DNA from: Sinanaerobacter chloroacetimidivorans
Lineage (GTDB): Bacteria; Bacillota; Clostridia; Peptostreptococcales; Anaerovoracaceae
DNA: 64,000 nt
Assembly (NCBI RefSeq): GCF_018128545.1
Contig: NZ_JAGSND010000005.1
Location: 1 to 64,000, forward strand
Reading direction: 5' to 3'
Each line of letters opens with the position of its first letter. Position 1 is the stretch's first letter. Shown here piece by piece: positions 37,551 to 46,271 of this stretch. The notes under the pieces were generated by a model. It saw only the letters and a program-made list of their open reading frames with translations, was not told where the DNA came from and searched no databases. Made by a program: the position numbers and the translations under genes.

Positions 37551-37689
37551 TGAAATGAAAAGTCGGTGAAAGATATGCTTTTAAGCTAAATGAGAAGCCG
37601 GTGAAAGATATGCTTTTAAACTGAATAAAAAGCGATGCAGGGTATGCTTTTAAGCTGAATGAAAAGCGAACAGGATATGCTTTTAAAAA
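37551..37689. repeat. Four tandem copies of a ~35-bp hairpin-forming repeat
   Basis: Units at 37551-37586, 37587-37621, 37622-37655 and 37656-37689. Each has a TGAAT-GAAAAGC-like start and ends in GATATGCTTTTAA. Within each unit AAAGC/AAAGT and GCTTTT can pair across 11-13 nt. The array sits between the thioesterase gene and the dehydrogenase pair. No coding frame through it looks real. Confidence 0.75.
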
Positions 37690-37791
37690 GACCCGGAATG
37701 GGTAGAATATAAGTCGATCTATGGATGCAGGAATCAAAGGATACATATACTGGTTCTAAAGATTCAATTAACTTTGTTTGGAGGGATAACA

Positions 37792-39063
37792 TTGAAAATT
37801 TTAATGATTGGAACAGGCGGCGTCGGAGAGGCGGCGGCAGTGATCGCAAGCAAGAGGGATCCTAAGGGGTCCTGGCTTGAACTGATGGTACTTGCCAACA
37901 GAACTTTGGAAAGAGCGCAGAAGGTGTCTGCCAGGATCGGAGACCCAAGATTCCCGGCGGAACAGGTTGATGGCAGAAACCGGGAGGAAGTAAAGGCGCT
38001 GATTGATAAATATCAGGTAGACCTTTTGTTTAATGCCTGTGATCCAAGCCTGAATGAGAGTCTTTTTGATGTTGCATACGAATGCAATATTCACTATATG
38101 GACATGGCGCTGAGTCTGGCGGTGCCCCATCCGACGGATCCGTACAACAAAACGAACATCAAGATGGGTGACTACCAGTTTGCAAAGCATGAAGACTGGG
38201 AAAAGAAAGGCTTGCTGGCCCTTGTAGGCATCGGAATCGATCCGGGAGCGGTGAATGTCTTTGCCAGGTATGCGCAAAAGCATTTCTTTGATGAAATTGA
38301 TGAAATCAGTATAAAAGACGGCGGCAATTTAACGGCGGAAGGTTATGATATTACTTTTGGATTTTCCATTTGGACTACCATTGATGAATGCCTGAACCCG
38401 CCTTATAAGTGGGAAAAAGACAAAGGAATCTATACGGTGGAACCTTTTTCAGAACCGGAGCTGTTTACCTTCCCTGACGGTATCGGGGAGCAGGAGCTGG
38501 TAAACGTAGAGCATGAAGAAATGGTAATGCTGCCCAGATATATGGGAGATGCGGCTAAGAAGATGAGCTTTAAATACGGACTGGGATCTGATTTTATTAC
38601 CATGCTGAAAAATCTTCGTGCCTTAGGCCTTGACGATAAGCATGGAACGGTTAAGGGCACAAATCTTTCTCCAAGGGACGTGGTCAGTATGGTAGCTCCA
38701 AACCCGGTAGATGTTGCTGATAAAATCAAAGGCAAATGCTGTGTGGGTACCCAGGTAACCGGGAAAAAAGACGGACTGGAACGAAAAGTATTTATCTACC
38801 AGACCACGGATAATGAAGAAATTATGGCTAGAATCGGTTCTGGCTGTGTTGTGGGCCAAACGGCCTTTAACCCCATAATGGCTCTTGAATTACTGGCCAA
38901 GGGAGTCTGGAGCGGAAAAGGGGTTTTGGGGCCTGAATGCTTTGATCCCGACCCTTACATCAAACTGTCCGATGAGTACGACTATTACATGGGCGTAATG
39001 GAGATGGAATCGGAATACAAGAAAATGCTGGACAAGAAAGCTTTGCTTTCCTCTATGGCGTAA
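37792..39063 (+). CDS. Saccharopine/carboxynorspermidine dehydrogenase-like oxidoreductase (paralogue 2)
   Basis: 423 residues from the TTG at 37792, which has GGAGGG six bases upstream; the protein then begins at the Rossmann motif KILMIGTGGVGEAAAVIAS. It shares with paralogue 1 the GIGIDPGAVNVFARYAQKHF, CVGTQVTGKKDGLERKVFIY and ECFDPDPYI segments. It is nearly identical over long stretches to paralogue 3 just downstream (MDMALSL/MDMALTL, YDITFGFSIWTTIDECLNPP). It is an NAD(P)-linked imine-forming or imine-reducing enzyme by family. No partner pathway gene is adjacent, so substrate is open. Confidence 0.75.
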   Translation: MKILMIGTGGVGEAAAVIASKRDPKGSWLELMVLANRTLERAQKVSARIGDPRFPAEQVDGRNREEVKALIDKYQVDLLFNACDPSLNESLFDVAYECNIHYMDMALSLAVPHPTDPYNKTNIKMGDYQFAKHEDWEKKGLLALVGIGIDPGAVNVFARYAQKHFFDEIDEISIKDGGNLTAEGYDITFGFSIWTTIDECLNPPYKWEKDKGIYTVEPFSEPELFTFPDGIGEQELVNVEHEEMVMLPRYMGDAAKKMSFKYGLGSDFITMLKNLRALGLDDKHGTVKGTNLSPRDVVSMVAPNPVDVADKIKGKCCVGTQVTGKKDGLERKVFIYQTTDNEEIMARIGSGCVVGQTAFNPIMALELLAKGVWSGKGVLGPECFDPDPYIKLSDEYDYYMGVMEMESEYKKMLDKKALLSSMA

Positions 39064-39255
39064 TCGATAAATTCGCTTATTAATGAGACAGGAAGAGCAA
39101 GTGAGTACTTGCAATGCCGTATCAAGTAAGCTACATTGAAAGCAGCAGAGTACCGGGGGTGCTTTGCTGAACTTCATCTCGCTTAGCAAAGAAACGTCTC
39201 CTGGTAAATTGTCAGAGCTATGCTCGAAAATTTAAAATCGTTTGGAGGCGAAATT

Positions 39256-40521
39256 TTGAAAATTTTATTGGTAGGAACAGGCGGCGTAGGAGAAGCAGCG
39301 GCGGTGATTGCAAGTCAGAGAGATCTGGAGGGTCGCTGGCTTGAGAAGATGGTGCTTTCCGATTACAATCCGGATCGAGCAGGGGAAGTATCCGAAAAAA
39401 TCGGCGACGTCAGATTTCCGGCAGAAAAGGTTGATGCGAGAAATCCGGATGAGGTAAAATCCTTAATTGAGAAATATCAGATTGATCTTTTGTTTAACGC
39501 CTGCGACCCAAGCTTTAACGAAACTCTCTTTGATACGGCTTATGAATACGGCATTCATTATATGGATATGGCGCTGACTCTGTCGGTTCCACACCCGACG
39601 GACCCCTATCATAAGACGAACATTAAGATGGGAGATTACCAGTTTGCAAAGCATGAAGACTGGGTAAACAGCGGAAAGCTTGCTCTTGTTGGGATAGGGA
39701 TGGACCCGGGAGCGGTGAATGTCTTTGCGCGGTATGCGCAGAAGCATTATTTTGATGAAATTGACGAAATCAGCATTAAAGACGGCGGAAATCTTACTGC
39801 AGAGGGATATGATATCACCTTTGGGTTTTCCATTTGGACCACCATCGACGAATGTTTGAATCCACCCTTTAAGTGGGAAAAAGAAAAAGGGATTTATACG
39901 GTAGAACCTTTTTCCGAGCCCGAACTGTTTACCTTTCCGGATGGTATCGGCGAGCAGGAACTTGTGAATGTTGAGCATGAAGAAATGGTCATGCTGCCAA
40001 GATTCATGGGAGATGCGGCAAAGAAAATGAGCTTTAAGTATGGCCTGGGCGCTGATTTTATAACCATGCTGAAAAATATCAAAGCCCTGCGCTTAGACGA
40101 TAAACATTCAAAAATAAAAGGTACCCGGCTCTCACCGAGAGACGTGGTAGGAATGGTAGCTCCGAGTCCTGTGGAGGTTGCCGCCAGTCTAAAAGGAAAA
40201 TGCTGTGTAGGTACTCAGGTAACCGGTAAAAAAGACGGACTTGAGAGAAAGATTTTTATCTATCAGACTACGGACAACGAAGAAATCATGAAACGCATCG
40301 GCTGTGGCTGCGTTGTGGGCCAGACGGCCTATAATCCTGTGATAGCCATGGAACTGCTTGCAACAGGAGTTTGGCAGGGATGCGGTGTTTTGGGACCTGA
40401 ATGCTTCGATCCGGATCCGTTTATCAGGCTTGCCGATGAATATAATTTCTACATGGGAATGATGGAGATGGAATCGGAATACAAGAAAATGCTGGACAAG
40501 AAAGCGCTGCTGAATGTTTGA
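39256..40521 (+). CDS. Saccharopine/carboxynorspermidine dehydrogenase-like oxidoreductase (paralogue 3)
   Basis: 421 residues from the TTG at 39256, with GGAGG (39244-39248) upstream. It begins KILLVGTGGVGEAAAVIASQ and is the tandem duplicate of the preceding gene, with the same C-terminal run MESEYKKMLDKKALL. Differences cluster near residues 280-310, where paralogue 2 has KHGTVKGTNLS and this one KHSKIKGTRLS. Keeping two highly similar neighbours suggests dosage or slight divergence in substrate. The 192 nt between the copies holds no gene or recognised leader. A terminator follows. Confidence 0.75.
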   Translation: MKILLVGTGGVGEAAAVIASQRDLEGRWLEKMVLSDYNPDRAGEVSEKIGDVRFPAEKVDARNPDEVKSLIEKYQIDLLFNACDPSFNETLFDTAYEYGIHYMDMALTLSVPHPTDPYHKTNIKMGDYQFAKHEDWVNSGKLALVGIGMDPGAVNVFARYAQKHYFDEIDEISIKDGGNLTAEGYDITFGFSIWTTIDECLNPPFKWEKEKGIYTVEPFSEPELFTFPDGIGEQELVNVEHEEMVMLPRFMGDAAKKMSFKYGLGADFITMLKNIKALRLDDKHSKIKGTRLSPRDVVGMVAPSPVEVAASLKGKCCVGTQVTGKKDGLERKIFIYQTTDNEEIMKRIGCGCVVGQTAYNPVIAMELLATGVWQGCGVLGPECFDPDPFIRLADEYNFYMGMMEMESEYKKMLDKKALLNV

Positions 40522-40583
40522 TGGAGTAAATTTTTAACAAATAAGAGAACGGTAGTTTTCAAAATATATGATAAAAAGTTTGA

Positions 40584-40627
40584 ATGGGGCTGTCGCACCA
40601 GCATTTAGTGCGGCAGCCCCATTTTTA
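40584..40627 (+). terminator. Terminator after the dehydrogenase pair
   Basis: GGGGCTGTCGCAC (40586-40598) pairs with GTGCGGCAGCCCC (40608-40620), followed by ATTTTT. An A-rich left flank lets it also work for the minus-strand operon ending at 40718. Confidence 0.9.
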
Positions 40628-40717
40628 AATAGATCTATTTATAAAAAACCCCTTCTTTGTACTTGTTCAGGTCTATCTGTACTGTTGGCAGCCTTATATT
40701 CCATGGCTGACCCACGC

Positions 40718-41857
40718 TCATTCAAATTGAACCTTGACACCCCTGAATTCAATCCAGTCAATCTGGGAGATATCCAGTATTTCCTGGAAGTTGTAGGTTT
40801 TCGTCATGGCATCATTTTCAACGGAGCATCCCGTACTTCTTGTCTTGCTTATCGTCCTTCCGTCTTTCATTCCAATGGTCAGGTCATCCTGGCTCAGATC
40901 ATCCGAAAGATCGCCCTCGCTGGATAGGGGAGGCGGAGTCCGATCAAACTCGCGGACGCTTTTCCCTTTTACCGAAACCGTGGCTGACAAGGGTGAGATG
41001 CTGATGCTTTCGAAAGTGGATTTCCCCTTAAAAATATCCACATCCTTTCCCACCGTAATGGTTTGTGATAAATCCTTATAGTCCAGAGTAAAGTCAACCT
41101 TCCATTGTCCATCCACCAGAGGCAGCCATGTCCCGTCCTGCGTCTCTTCATCCCAATGATAAGTGGTGAAATTCTCAAAGGTCAGGCTTGCCGGCTTTCC
41201 GATAAGGTCCTCGTTTACATTGGCTGACAGCACCAGGCTGATTTTATTGTCTTTCGTATTGCCGTCGGGAAGCTGATCAAAGCTCCATCCCATGGAATTT
41301 GCCCCCTCAACAAACAGCCGTTCCAAATCAAAGCGGTATTGTTCTCTATTTAGAATCATCCCCTCAGGAGCGATGACATCAAAAAGAACATAAAAGGAAT
41401 ATTGGTCACCGATGATCTCTTTCACATCAATGGTAAGGCCGTTATTTGTCACTTGTTTATGGATCGGTACGCCGGAAGAATTTAAAACCTTTGTCTGTTC
41501 GTCTCCTCTCGTGCCCAGATAGCTGAGGAATTTTTCATCCAGCTGGTAGTAGTAAGCGGCAAAAGATATGGTGAACATAGCCATTACCAGGATGCCTGCC
41601 AGGAGCAGGGAACGGAATCTGCGCCTTGGCAGAAGGGCTCTTGACCTTTCTGGCTCCGATCCGGCGTATTGCGCCATCTTTTCCCTGATCCCATCGGACT
41701 CCGATTCGGCGTATTCCGTCATCTTTTCCCTGATCCCCGCTTTTACCAGTGTTTTTTCGAGGATGCGGGCTTTCTCGTCTTCCGACAAAGGAAGGCTTTC
41801 TATTTCCACAGCCTCATGAATATCGTAAATTCGAAGCATGTCATCGATTCTTTTCAT
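40718..41857 (-). CDS. DUF4179-like membrane protein, probable anti-sigma partner
   Basis: 379 residues. A cytoplasmic N-terminus of about 90 residues precedes one membrane helix (LLLAGILVMAMFTISFAAYY) and a large extracellular beta-rich part, the layout of DUF4179 proteins encoded after ECF-like sigma factors. The N-terminal part carries a 15-residue tandem duplication (GIREKMTEYAESESD / GIREKMAQYAGSEPE). Its start overlaps the sigma gene stop by 4 nt, so it is coupled to it. It probably holds the sigma factor at the membrane until an envelope signal; this is inference from gene order and topology. Confidence 0.65.
   Translation of the reverse strand: MKRIDDMLRIYDIHEAVEIESLPLSEDEKARILEKTLVKAGIREKMTEYAESESDGIREKMAQYAGSEPERSRALLPRRRFRSLLLAGILVMAMFTISFAAYYYQLDEKFLSYLGTRGDEQTKVLNSSGVPIHKQVTNNGLTIDVKEIIGDQYSFYVLFDVIAPEGMILNREQYRFDLERLFVEGANSMGWSFDQLPDGNTKDNKISLVLSANVNEDLIGKPASLTFENFTTYHWDEETQDGTWLPLVDGQWKVDFTLDYKDLSQTITVGKDVDIFKGKSTFESISISPLSATVSVKGKSVREFDRTPPPLSSEGDLSDDLSQDDLTIGMKDGRTISKTRSTGCSVENDAMTKTYNFQEILDISQIDWIEFRGVKVQFE
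41655..41744. repeat. 45-bp tandem duplication inside the DUF4179-like gene
   Basis: TCCGATCCGGCGTATT at 41655 recurs as TCCGATTCGGCGTATT at 41700, exactly 45 bp later, keeping frame. The copies differ at a few positions, so the duplication is not brand new. Confidence 0.7.
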
Positions 41858-42405
41858 ATAATGATACCCCTTTCGATTAGATGATCCTTAAGCCTCTGTC
41901 TCCCTCGATAAAGCTTATTTTCCACCGTTTTATTATCCAAGGAAAGCTTGAAAGCGATTTCCGAAATTTTTTTGAAAAAATAATAACGATAAATAAATAT
42001 TTCCTTATCCGGGGAAGGCATTTCATCGATGGTTTGCCGAATGATTTCTTTATTGATTGTTTTTGCCGTTTCTTCCTCGTAGTTTACTTCAATATCCAGC
42101 TCGATTTCTTCTATCGGCAAAAGATCCTCCGACTTCTGCATTTTTCTCCGGTAGTCTAAAGCAGTATGCCTGGCAATACCATACAGGTAACTTTTCAGCG
42201 GAATCCCGCGATTGGGATCAAACTGCTCAATGTTCTTCCATAGCTTGCAGAAGATGTCCGAAATACATTCCTCGATTTCTTCCGGCCTGTTTCCGATAAT
42301 TTTTATCGTGATCCACTTCACAGCACCTCCGTACTTCTCGATGGCCTCTGCCAACCCCTTGGACGGAGAGCTCTTCAACAGATCTATTAATTGCTGATCA
42401 TCCAT
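41854..42405 (-). CDS. RNA polymerase sigma-70-family (ECF-like) sigma factor
   Basis: 183 residues. Region 2 reads ISDIFCKLWKNIEQFDPNRG and KSYLYGIARHTALDYRRK; region 4 has the helix-turn-helix ISEIAFKLSLDNKTVENKLYRGRQRLK. Regions 1 and 3 are absent, as in ECF sigma factors. It is first in a two-gene operon with the DUF4179-like membrane protein. Target promoters are unknown. Its upstream region (42406-42600) should hold its own promoter; I could not mark a reliable autoregulatory motif. Confidence 0.85.
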   Translation of the reverse strand: MDDQQLIDLLKSSPSKGLAEAIEKYGGAVKWITIKIIGNRPEEIEECISDIFCKLWKNIEQFDPNRGIPLKSYLYGIARHTALDYRRKMQKSEDLLPIEEIELDIEVNYEEETAKTINKEIIRQTIDEMPSPDKEIFIYRYYFFKKISEIAFKLSLDNKTVENKLYRGRQRLKDHLIERGIII

Positions 42406-42730
42406 TCTATACTCCCTTTCTTAGTCCGATCAATTTACGATGTAAATTGACGACGGATTTCTGCTGCTTTTTTGTAAGACGTCTACATATATACTTTCGT
42501 ATGTGGATACGGAAATCACTCAATTATTTTCTGTTTTTTCTTTCTTACAGAGTAGCATAGATATCGATGTCTGCCAAAACAAAGATGATAATAAAGGGCA
42601 GGTATGGTATAATGAACACACACTATTGAGAGCCAGCGTTGCTGAGAGGAAGCGTTCATTGAATCATTATGTCAACTGAAAAAAGGCAGGATTTAATGAA
42701 CAAAAAACCATGCAGATGAGAAGGGAATTT
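42406..42730. promoter_or_regulatory. Divergent intergenic region; addB leader with inverted repeat
   Basis: TATAAT (42608-42613) overlaps AATGAAC (42611-42617), which pairs with GTTCATT (42654-42660) in the addB leader. The layout and flanking bases match the leader at 12049-12088. No gene is seen in the gap. Confidence 0.5.
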
Positions 42731-45700
42731 ATGTTACATATTTTTTATGGAAGAGAAGACCTGGATAAGGACAAGTTCCTATTTGAAAGGATTGCAGCCG
42801 AATTGAATCAGGATGGGGCGGATAGCGGCAATCACAGAAAGATTCTGCTTCTGGTTCCGGATCAATTTACTCTTCAGGCAGAGCGGAATGCTTTTGCCTG
42901 TCTTGGTGTCCCTGGACTCATGGATTTGGAGGTTCTCAGCCAGTCAAGGCTAGGGTTTAAAGTCCTGGAGGAGACCGGGGGCGGGAATCGTGTTCACATT
43001 GACAAATATGGCAGACATATGCTGCTGGCCAAGATTTTATCTGATAACAAGGACTCTTTTACAGCATTTCGCGGGATGCATCTTCGGAATTCCTTTATAG
43101 AAATGGCAAATAATCTGATTTCAGAAATGAAGCAGTTCAATACAAGTCCGAAGGACATGCTGGAGGTCATGAAGGCTGCGGAGGAGACCTCCCTTCTTTA
43201 CAGAAAGCTGGAGGATATTCACAGAATATACGAAAGCTACGAGAATCTGATCGAAGGAAAATATATTGATACGGAAGATTATTTGAATCTTTTTGTAATG
43301 AAGATCCGGGAGTCGGAGATGGTAAGGAATTCTGTCATCTGGATCAACGGATTTGATTATTTTACGCCTAAGACATTGGACATCATCGAACAGCTTATGG
43401 TTACGGCAAAGGAAGTAAATATACTGCTGACCTCTGATACCGTCTCCTTTCCAACGAGAGATTCCAAGAATCCTGAGAGCGGGGATTCGGAACTGTTTCA
43501 GCTGACAAAGACGCTGATGGATAAACTGAAGATTATTGCCATGAGACAAGGCATCTCCGTATCGGAGAGCCCTGTCGGAGCTGAGTACAGGATCCCTGTA
43601 GGACAAGCGGCAGATGAAAAATCGGAGGCACTGGCACATCTGGAACATGAACTTTACGCTTATCCGTTCAAAAAAATGGAAGCATCTCCTTCCGTCACTC
43701 TTTGCCGGGCAGCCAACTTTTATGCAGAAGCGGAAACTGCCGCTGCTATGATTTGCCGTCTGGTACGGGAAGAAGGGTTTCGTTACCGAGACATTGCAGT
43801 GATATGCAACGATATGGAAGAAAGGGCCTCTGTCATCAAAAGAGTATTTGCCGATTACGGAATATCGGTGTTTCTGGATAAGAAGAGGGATATCCTCCAT
43901 AATCCCGTTGTTACTTTTATTACGTCCCTCATTGATGTGGCTGCCAACGGGTATCTTTACGAAGATCTCTTTCGTCTGCTGAAAACGGATTTGATGCCGG
44001 TTACTTCCGAAGAGTATGAGGATCTTGAGAACTATGTTTTAAAATATAAGATAAAAGGGAATCGTTTTCAAAAAGAGTTTCAATACGGAAGCAGAGAAGA
44101 AGGGGAAGAGGCTTTAGCAAGGCTGAACCAGATACGCAGGCGGATCTATGAATACATTTCCGTATTCGAAAAAACTTTTCATCAAGGGAAAACGGTAAAG
44201 GAAAAAACGGCAGCTCTTTACTATTTTCTTCGTGATGATGCGGGGATCCCGGATCTGACGGAAACCATGATTCAGACCCTGCAGGATGACAATCAATTTG
44301 AATATGCGGAAGAAACGGCTCAGATCTGGGGTGTAATTCTGGGAATTTTTGATCAGATCATAGAACTCATCGGTGAGGAATCGCTGTCTTCCTCAGATTA
44401 CGGTAATATCCTGAAAGCCGGCTTTGAAGCGGTAGAAATCGGACTGCTGCCCCCTACGATGGATCAGATTATCGTAGGTACCATGCAGCGTACAAGAACC
44501 GGAAAGCTGAAGGCACTTCTGGTCATTGGAGCCAACGACGGACTGTTGCCTGCATCCTCAAATACGGAAGGGCTCCTCAGTGAGGACGAAAAGGCGGTAC
44601 TATTTCAAAAAGGCATAGAAATATGCAAAGTAGACGACCTGCGGCTGAAGGAAGAGACACTGGCTATTTATAAGACTCTTTCAAAACCGTTAAAATATCT
44701 CTGGATGAGCTATTCCGCCTCTGATTCAGAAGGGAAAGAAAGCAAACAGTCCATTATTTTTGATAAAATTAGAAAAATATATAATAATCCGGAAATTATA
44801 AAAGATATTATCAATCAAGAAGAACCCATGGCAAGAATTACAGCGCCAAGGAGCACCCTGCGCCATTTGACAGAGGCACTTCGGAATTCCTTGGAAGGAG
44901 AAGCTCTGGCTGATGAGTGGAGAGCGGCTTACGGTTGGTTTCGAAATGCCGAAGAAAATCTTCTGGCCCGTATTGAAGAGGGTATCTTTTTTACCAATAA
45001 ACAAAAAAAGATTGAAAAAGAGCTCATAGGCAAACTTTATCGAAAAGAGGGCCTTTCGGATATTGTTATTAGCCCGTCCCGGTTGGAGAAATTTTCAAGA
45101 TGTCCTTTTTCACATCTTATCGGTTACGGGATAAAACCGGAGGAACTCAGGGTATTCGAAATTGCAGGGCGCGAAATCGGCGATATTTATCATTATTGTT
45201 TTATGAAATTATCCCAGGGGCTTACCCTTCCCGGAGTACCCATTTCCGATCCTGCTTCTCCCTGGATGCAGCTTACCAGGGAAGAATGCAAAAGCCGGAT
45301 TCATTCTCTTATTGAGGAAGCCTCTTTGGAATATAAAGAAGGGGTCTTGATTCAAGGAAAAGAGGAAAAATACCGCAGCAGCAGAATGAAAACCGTTTGT
45401 GCGGAAGCCGCCTGGGCGTTGGTTGAACATGTTCAAAAAGGAAGGATTCGGGAAGTATACTTTGAAAGTGAATTCGGAAAAGGTTATGGAAAGAAATTTC
45501 CTCCGATTACAATTGAGGCGCCGAATAATCAGGTTTTAATAGAAGGAAAAATTGACAGAGTGGACATCTTGCCGGGGAATTATATTAAAATTATTGATTA
45601 CAAATCCGGTAAAGAACGCTTTGACACCGAGGAAGCGAGAAAGGGCTGGAGACTGCAGCTCATGCTGTATCTGCGGGCAGTGCTGGGAGAGATGTTCTGC

Positions 45701-46186
45701 CGGAATGCTGCGGATGCAGTACAAGAGGATAGCCTTCCGAAACCGGCCGGCGTATTCTATTTTGAAATCGCCGAGCCCCAGATCGATGCGTCTAATATGA
45801 ATCCTGAGGACTATTCTGAAAAGGTAATGGATGAAAGGAAGAAGAGCTATCGGCTGGATGGTATCGTTTTGGATCATCCGGATATTATTGAAAGCATTAC
45901 CGGCGAATTTTCCGGTTATTCGGAGATTCTTCCGGTAAGAAAGACCAAAGACGGAACCTATTCCGGTACTACAGATAAAAAAATTCTCAAGGAAGAAGAG
46001 TTTCTGGAACTGTGTCAATCAGTAGATTCTACCATTGAAAATTTATGCGGCGAATTACTAAATGGCTCCATTGATATCAGGCCGAAAAAGGTGAAGGATG
46101 AGACCGCTTGCAAATTTTGCCGGTATAAAAGCATCTGCTGCTTTGACTTGAGTTTTGAAGGCTGCTCCTATGAAACTATAAAATAA
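42731..46186 (+). CDS. addB: ATP-dependent nuclease subunit B (AddB)
   Basis: 1151 residues from the ATG at 42731 (AAGGGAA upstream). AddB with AddA processes double-strand breaks and recognises Chi. The C-terminal nuclease is visible as GKIDRVDILPGNYIKIIDYKSG, flanked by the four cysteines of the AddB 4Fe-4S staple: one in SRCPFSHLIGYG and three in CKFCRYKSICC. The N-terminus, where AddB relatives often keep a helicase-like P-loop, reads FYGREDLDKDKF and lacks a clear Walker A lysine. AddA normally follows immediately; here an SLH protein gene follows instead, so addA must be elsewhere or absent. Confidence 0.88.
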   Translation: MLHIFYGREDLDKDKFLFERIAAELNQDGADSGNHRKILLLVPDQFTLQAERNAFACLGVPGLMDLEVLSQSRLGFKVLEETGGGNRVHIDKYGRHMLLAKILSDNKDSFTAFRGMHLRNSFIEMANNLISEMKQFNTSPKDMLEVMKAAEETSLLYRKLEDIHRIYESYENLIEGKYIDTEDYLNLFVMKIRESEMVRNSVIWINGFDYFTPKTLDIIEQLMVTAKEVNILLTSDTVSFPTRDSKNPESGDSELFQLTKTLMDKLKIIAMRQGISVSESPVGAEYRIPVGQAADEKSEALAHLEHELYAYPFKKMEASPSVTLCRAANFYAEAETAAAMICRLVREEGFRYRDIAVICNDMEERASVIKRVFADYGISVFLDKKRDILHNPVVTFITSLIDVAANGYLYEDLFRLLKTDLMPVTSEEYEDLENYVLKYKIKGNRFQKEFQYGSREEGEEALARLNQIRRRIYEYISVFEKTFHQGKTVKEKTAALYYFLRDDAGIPDLTETMIQTLQDDNQFEYAEETAQIWGVILGIFDQIIELIGEESLSSSDYGNILKAGFEAVEIGLLPPTMDQIIVGTMQRTRTGKLKALLVIGANDGLLPASSNTEGLLSEDEKAVLFQKGIEICKVDDLRLKEETLAIYKTLSKPLKYLWMSYSASDSEGKESKQSIIFDKIRKIYNNPEIIKDIINQEEPMARITAPRSTLRHLTEALRNSLEGEALADEWRAAYGWFRNAEENLLARIEEGIFFTNKQKKIEKELIGKLYRKEGLSDIVISPSRLEKFSRCPFSHLIGYGIKPEELRVFEIAGREIGDIYHYCFMKLSQGLTLPGVPISDPASPWMQLTREECKSRIHSLIEEASLEYKEGVLIQGKEEKYRSSRMKTVCAEAAWALVEHVQKGRIREVYFESEFGKGYGKKFPPITIEAPNNQVLIEGKIDRVDILPGNYIKIIDYKSGKERFDTEEARKGWRLQLMLYLRAVLGEMFCRNAADAVQEDSLPKPAGVFYFEIAEPQIDASNMNPEDYSEKVMDERKKSYRLDGIVLDHPDIIESITGEFSGYSEILPVRKTKDGTYSGTTDKKILKEEEFLELCQSVDSTIENLCGELLNGSIDIRPKKVKDETACKFCRYKSICCFDLSFEGCSYETIK

Positions 46187-46271
46187 AACAAAAATCTACC
46201 CTAAAAATATGATCCGACTGAAAGAAACTATTGGTATAACCCAATCGGGAGTATTGTAGGGAGGTTTTCAG

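Noticed and set aside
37551-37689. CRISPR array
   Set aside because: The four units are contiguous and degenerate, with no unique spacers of constant length and no cas genes.
39064-39255. T-box or other riboswitch between the tandem dehydrogenases
   Set aside because: GAGTACC-like text is present, but there is no T-box consensus, specifier loop or terminator.
43121-43900. 259-codon antisense frame within addB
   Set aside because: Shadow frame with no start signal and unlikely composition.
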